9,577 nucleotides of DNA from Bacteroidota bacterium. Lineage in GTDB: Bacteria; Bacteroidota; Bacteroidia; Bacteroidales; VadinHA17. The stretch spans positions 1-9,577 of the forward strand of contig JADFUQ010000224.1 in assembly GCA_015222065.1 (NCBI GenBank), given 5' to 3'. The notes under the pieces were generated by a model. It was given only the letters and a program-made list of their open reading frames with translations, had not been told where the DNA came from and did no database searches. The position numbers and the translations under genes were made by a program. Below, in pieces: positions 7,774 to 9,577 of this stretch; the stretch's first letter is position 1, and each line of letters opens with the position of its first letter.

Positions 7774-7980
7774 AAGGCTAAGGCTAAGGCTGAGGCTAAG
7801 GAAAGAAGAAGACAAGAAATTGAACAAATAAAATTTATCCTGAAAAATTCATGAATTCTATTAACCGAATCTGCGAGCCCACCGCAGGTAATTTTTCTGC
7901 GTTTATGTTTTGATTTTGGAAGAAGCATAAGGTAAAAATGAGTAGTAATATTCCTTAGCCTTAGCCTCAGCCTTAGCCTT
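7774..7980. repeat. Inverted pair of hexamer tandem arrays (AAGGCT)n enclosing 151 bp
   Basis: The left arm, 7774-7801, reads as AAGGCT x3, GAGGCT, then AAGG. The right arm, 7953-7980, read on the minus strand, is AAGGCT x2, GAGGCT, AAGGCT, then AAGG. The arms are 28 bp each and complementary at 26 of 28 positions; the two differences are just the GAGGCT variant unit sitting one place over. The 151-bp interior contains an 8-bp perfect inverted repeat (GAAAAATT 7842-7849 with AATTTTTC 7890-7897) and, inside that, a 5-bp stem CTGCG/CGCAG (7871-7875, 7883-7887) with a 7-nt loop. It could be a miniature inverted-repeat element, a folded RNA or an intergenic structural repeat. No target-site duplication was identified. 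Confidence 0.8.
7846..7857. repeat. 12-bp perfect palindrome inside the element
   Basis: AATTCATGAATT is self-complementary over 12 bp and overlaps the left half of the inner 8-bp inverted repeat. It may be a protein-binding dyad or chance in AT-rich DNA. Confidence 0.4.
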
Positions 7981-8001
7981 TTTTAAGTGAATTTTGTTTT
8001 G

Positions 8002-8009
8002 TAAATTTG
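8002..8009 (+). promoter_or_regulatory. Candidate Bacteroidota -7 promoter element for lpdA
   Basis: TAAATTTG matches TAnnTTTG exactly and would place the transcript start about 45-50 nt before the ATG at 8064. No good -33 TTTG sits at the usual spacing; that position falls at the outer end of the right hexamer arm (7953-7980) and the T-run just after it, so the repeat element abuts this promoter. Confidence 0.4.
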
Positions 8010-8063
8010 CCATTTGAAATTCAATAAAGAAAATAATTATAAAACAGTCAAACAGAGCATTTT

Positions 8064-9455
8064 ATGAATTATGATATAATTATTATTGGTAGTGGACCGG
8101 GAGGATATGTTGCTGCAATAAGAGCCTCACAACTGGGTAAAAAAGTAGCTGTTGTGGAGAGGGCTGAATTAGGTGGTATCTGCCTTAATTGGGGTTGTAT
8201 CCCTGCCAAATCGTTGTTGAAAAGTGCAAAAGTGTATGAAAATGTGAAGAATGCAGTAGATTATGGGATTAAAATAAATGGTGATGTAAGTCCTGATATA
8301 AAAGGAATGATAGAAAGAAGCAGGGCTGTTGCAGAAGAAATGAGTAAAGGGATCCAATATCTTTTTAAAAAGAATAAAATTGACCATATAGAGGGTTTCG
8401 GCAAACTTGCCGGGAAAAATAAGGTTAGGGTAGAAGGGGATAATGGTAAATATGAAGAGTATGTTGCGCCACATATTATACTGGCTACAGGGGCCAGACC
8501 GAAAGAATTGCCCAACCTGAAGCTGGACGGAAAAAAAATAATCGGGTACAGGGAAGCAATAACCCTGAATAAGATGCCTGAATCTATGATTATTATCGGA
8601 TCAGGGGCTATCGGAAGCGAGTTTGCATATTTTTATAATTCTATAGGAGTAAATGTTACTCTTGTCGAGTTCCTTCCAAATATTGTACCACTTGAGGATG
8701 AAGAAGTGTCAAGGCAACTTGAACGATCTTTTAAGAAAGCAGGTATGAAAGTGATGACCGGTTCATTTGTTGAACAGGTTGATATAAATGGAGAGAAATG
8801 TAAAGTAAACGTGAAAACCAGGAAGGGGGAAAAGGAAATTGAAGCAGATATAGTACTGTCTGCAGTTGGTATTACTCCTAACCTGGAAAATATTGGTCTT
8901 GAGGAAATTGGTATTAAGATGGATAAAGACAAAGTAAAGGTTGATAAATATTACCAGACAAATGTAAAAGGAATATATGCTATTGGAGATATTGTACATG
9001 GACAATCACTTGCTCATGTTGCTTCTGCTGAGGGAATTATATGCGTTGAGAATATTGCCGGAAAAACACCCGGACAGCTTGACTATAAAAATCTTCCATC
9101 ATGTACCTATACATCACCGGAAGTGGCATCGGTTGGTATGACAGAAAAAGAGGCAAAAGAAGCAGGTTATGAAATCAAAGTCGGGAAATTTCCGTTTATT
9201 GCTTCAGGTAAAGCCAGGGCAATTGGTGAAAAAGAAGGTTTTGTCAAATTGATATTTGATGCCAGATATGGTGAGTTGTTAGGAGGACATATGATAGGTG
9301 CCAATGTTACTGAAATAATCGCGGAAATTGTAGTAGCACGAAAACTTGAAATTACCGGCCCCGAATTGATCAAATCTGTACACCCGCATCCAACAATGTC
9401 TGAAGCTGTAATGGAAGCAGCAGCAGCAGCATATAATAAGGCAATTAATATTTAG
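8064..9455 (+). CDS. lpdA: Dihydrolipoyl dehydrogenase (E3 of 2-oxo acid dehydrogenase complexes / glycine cleavage)
   Basis: 463 residues, normal full length for the family. The enzyme is an FAD-dependent cytoplasmic oxidoreductase that reoxidises dihydrolipoyl groups with NAD+. The FAD-binding Rossmann motif IIGSGPGGYVAA is at 7-18. The redox disulfide is Cys40/Cys45 in GGICLNWGCIPAKS. The central ATGAR is at 141-145, the NAD-binding motif IIGSGAIGSEFAY at 177-189, and the second FAD motif YAIGDI at 305-310. The C-terminal dimer-interface domain carries the catalytic His442-Glu447 pair in HPHPTMSE. All key residues are present. The ATG at 8064 directly precedes the FAD strand, so the start is secure, although no Shine-Dalgarno is visible. 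E1, E2 or gcv partner genes are not adjacent, so it may serve several complexes or sit apart from them. Near the C-terminus five consecutive GCA codons (9417-9431) encode a poly-Ala run in the last helix. Confidence 0.96.
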   Translation: MNYDIIIIGSGPGGYVAAIRASQLGKKVAVVERAELGGICLNWGCIPAKSLLKSAKVYENVKNAVDYGIKINGDVSPDIKGMIERSRAVAEEMSKGIQYLFKKNKIDHIEGFGKLAGKNKVRVEGDNGKYEEYVAPHIILATGARPKELPNLKLDGKKIIGYREAITLNKMPESMIIIGSGAIGSEFAYFYNSIGVNVTLVEFLPNIVPLEDEEVSRQLERSFKKAGMKVMTGSFVEQVDINGEKCKVNVKTRKGEKEIEADIVLSAVGITPNLENIGLEEIGIKMDKDKVKVDKYYQTNVKGIYAIGDIVHGQSLAHVASAEGIICVENIAGKTPGQLDYKNLPSCTYTSPEVASVGMTEKEAKEAGYEIKVGKFPFIASGKARAIGEKEGFVKLIFDARYGELLGGHMIGANVTEIIAEIVVARKLEITGPELIKSVHPHPTMSEAVMEAAAAAYNKAINI

Positions 9456-9495
9456 TTTACCTATACTCAAATTCAGAAAAATAAAGTAGGTGTCA

Positions 9496-9519
9496 GATGG
9501 AAAGATGGAAAGATGGAAA
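9496..9519. repeat. Octamer tandem repeat GATGGAAA x3
   Basis: Three perfect head-to-tail copies of GATGGAAA start 40 bp after the lpdA stop, followed by a degenerate GAAAAG. The unit shares the core TGGAA with the minus-strand reading of the array at 9550-9577, which faces it across a 30-bp spacer. Confidence 0.85.
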
Positions 9520-9549
9520 GAAAAGCATTAATAGAGGGTTTAAATTTGT

Positions 9550-9577
9550 ATTCCAACATTCCAACATTCCAATATTC
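9550..9577. repeat. Octamer tandem repeat ATTCCAAC x2, ATTCCAAT, running off the right edge
   Basis: Three full units of 8 bp (9550-9557, 9558-9565, 9566-9573) plus a partial ATTC reach the window end. Read on the minus strand the unit is GTTGGAAT, matching GATGGAAA of the opposite array at 6 of 8 positions. A TAAATTTG at 9541-9548 abuts the array and matches the -7 consensus, but it lies between the repeats with no gene visible beyond, so it is not called as a promoter. Confidence 0.8.

Larger units (their letters stand above)
7678..8063. other. 386-bp non-coding spacer with an inverted-array element
   Basis: This divergent spacer lies between the hypothetical gene and lpdA. Its middle is occupied by an inverted-repeat element (7774-7980), described separately. 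The left part (7678-7773) is plain AT-rich sequence and should hold the promoter of the hypothetical gene; no full TAnnTTTG match was found on that strand. The right part (7981-8063) holds a candidate lpdA promoter. A 64-codon minus-strand ORF across the element is not judged real. Confidence 0.6.

Noticed and set aside
7734..7928. Minus-strand 64-codon ORF spanning the inverted-array element
   Set aside because: Its C-terminal LASALALA run is simply the translation of the AAGGCT array, it starts inside the element, and it resembles no known protein. It is better explained as a by-product of the repeat.
9417..9431. GCA x5 microsatellite in lpdA as a phase-variation tract
   Set aside because: It is a trinucleotide run, so length change would not shift the frame; it is likely just a poly-Ala stretch in the last helix.
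9496..9577. Possible CRISPR-like array
   Set aside because: Units are 8 bp, contiguous and without spacers; no cas gene is present.

Overview
The window reads as a chromosomal segment of a Bacteroidota bacterium, most likely of the Bacteroidales or a relative. This is inferred from several signs. The DNA is AT-rich. Most starts lack a strong Shine-Dalgarno sequence. TAnnTTTG-type -7 promoter elements precede two genes. The gene families also fit: a DUF1573 repeat protein, a large TolB-propeller/outer-membrane-barrel fusion, a MeaB GTPase with a Bacteroidota-like N-terminus, and a TlpA/ResA-type thioredoxin remnant. No rRNA, tRNA, CRISPR array, transposase or phage gene was found.

Layout. On the minus strand, positions 4470 to 1 hold a probable two-gene operon. 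It starts with a 1090-residue secreted/outer-membrane protein: a degenerate peptidase-MA-like domain, then a TolB/PD40 propeller, then an Omp85-like C-terminal barrel. Thirteen bases later comes an M20D amidohydrolase whose last codons run off the left edge. A 207-bp divergent spacer separates this from the plus-strand pair: a periplasmic tandem DUF1573 protein and the MeaB/ArgK GTPase that services methylmalonyl-CoA mutase. Directly behind meaB is a short relic of a thioredoxin-fold gene that keeps its CxxC motif but has lost both ends. A 169-residue AT-rich gene of unknown function lies on the minus strand. It is followed by a 386-bp non-coding region and lpdA (dihydrolipoyl dehydrogenase) on the plus strand.

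The most unusual structure is non-coding. The spacer upstream of lpdA contains two 28-bp arms made of AAGGCT/GAGGCT hexamers, in inverted orientation and matching at 26 of 28 positions. They enclose 151 bp that hold smaller nested inverted repeats. Downstream of lpdA, two arrays of 8-bp units with a shared TGGAA core (GATGGAAA, and GTTGGAAT read on the other strand) also face each other and continue to the right edge. lpdA is therefore bracketed by two inverted tandem-array elements of similar architecture but different unit sequence.

The genes do not form one pathway. MeaB and LpdA are central-metabolism functions found here without their usual partners. The minus-strand pair is an envelope protein plus a peptidase-like hydrolase. 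No classical defence system or biosynthetic cluster was recognised.
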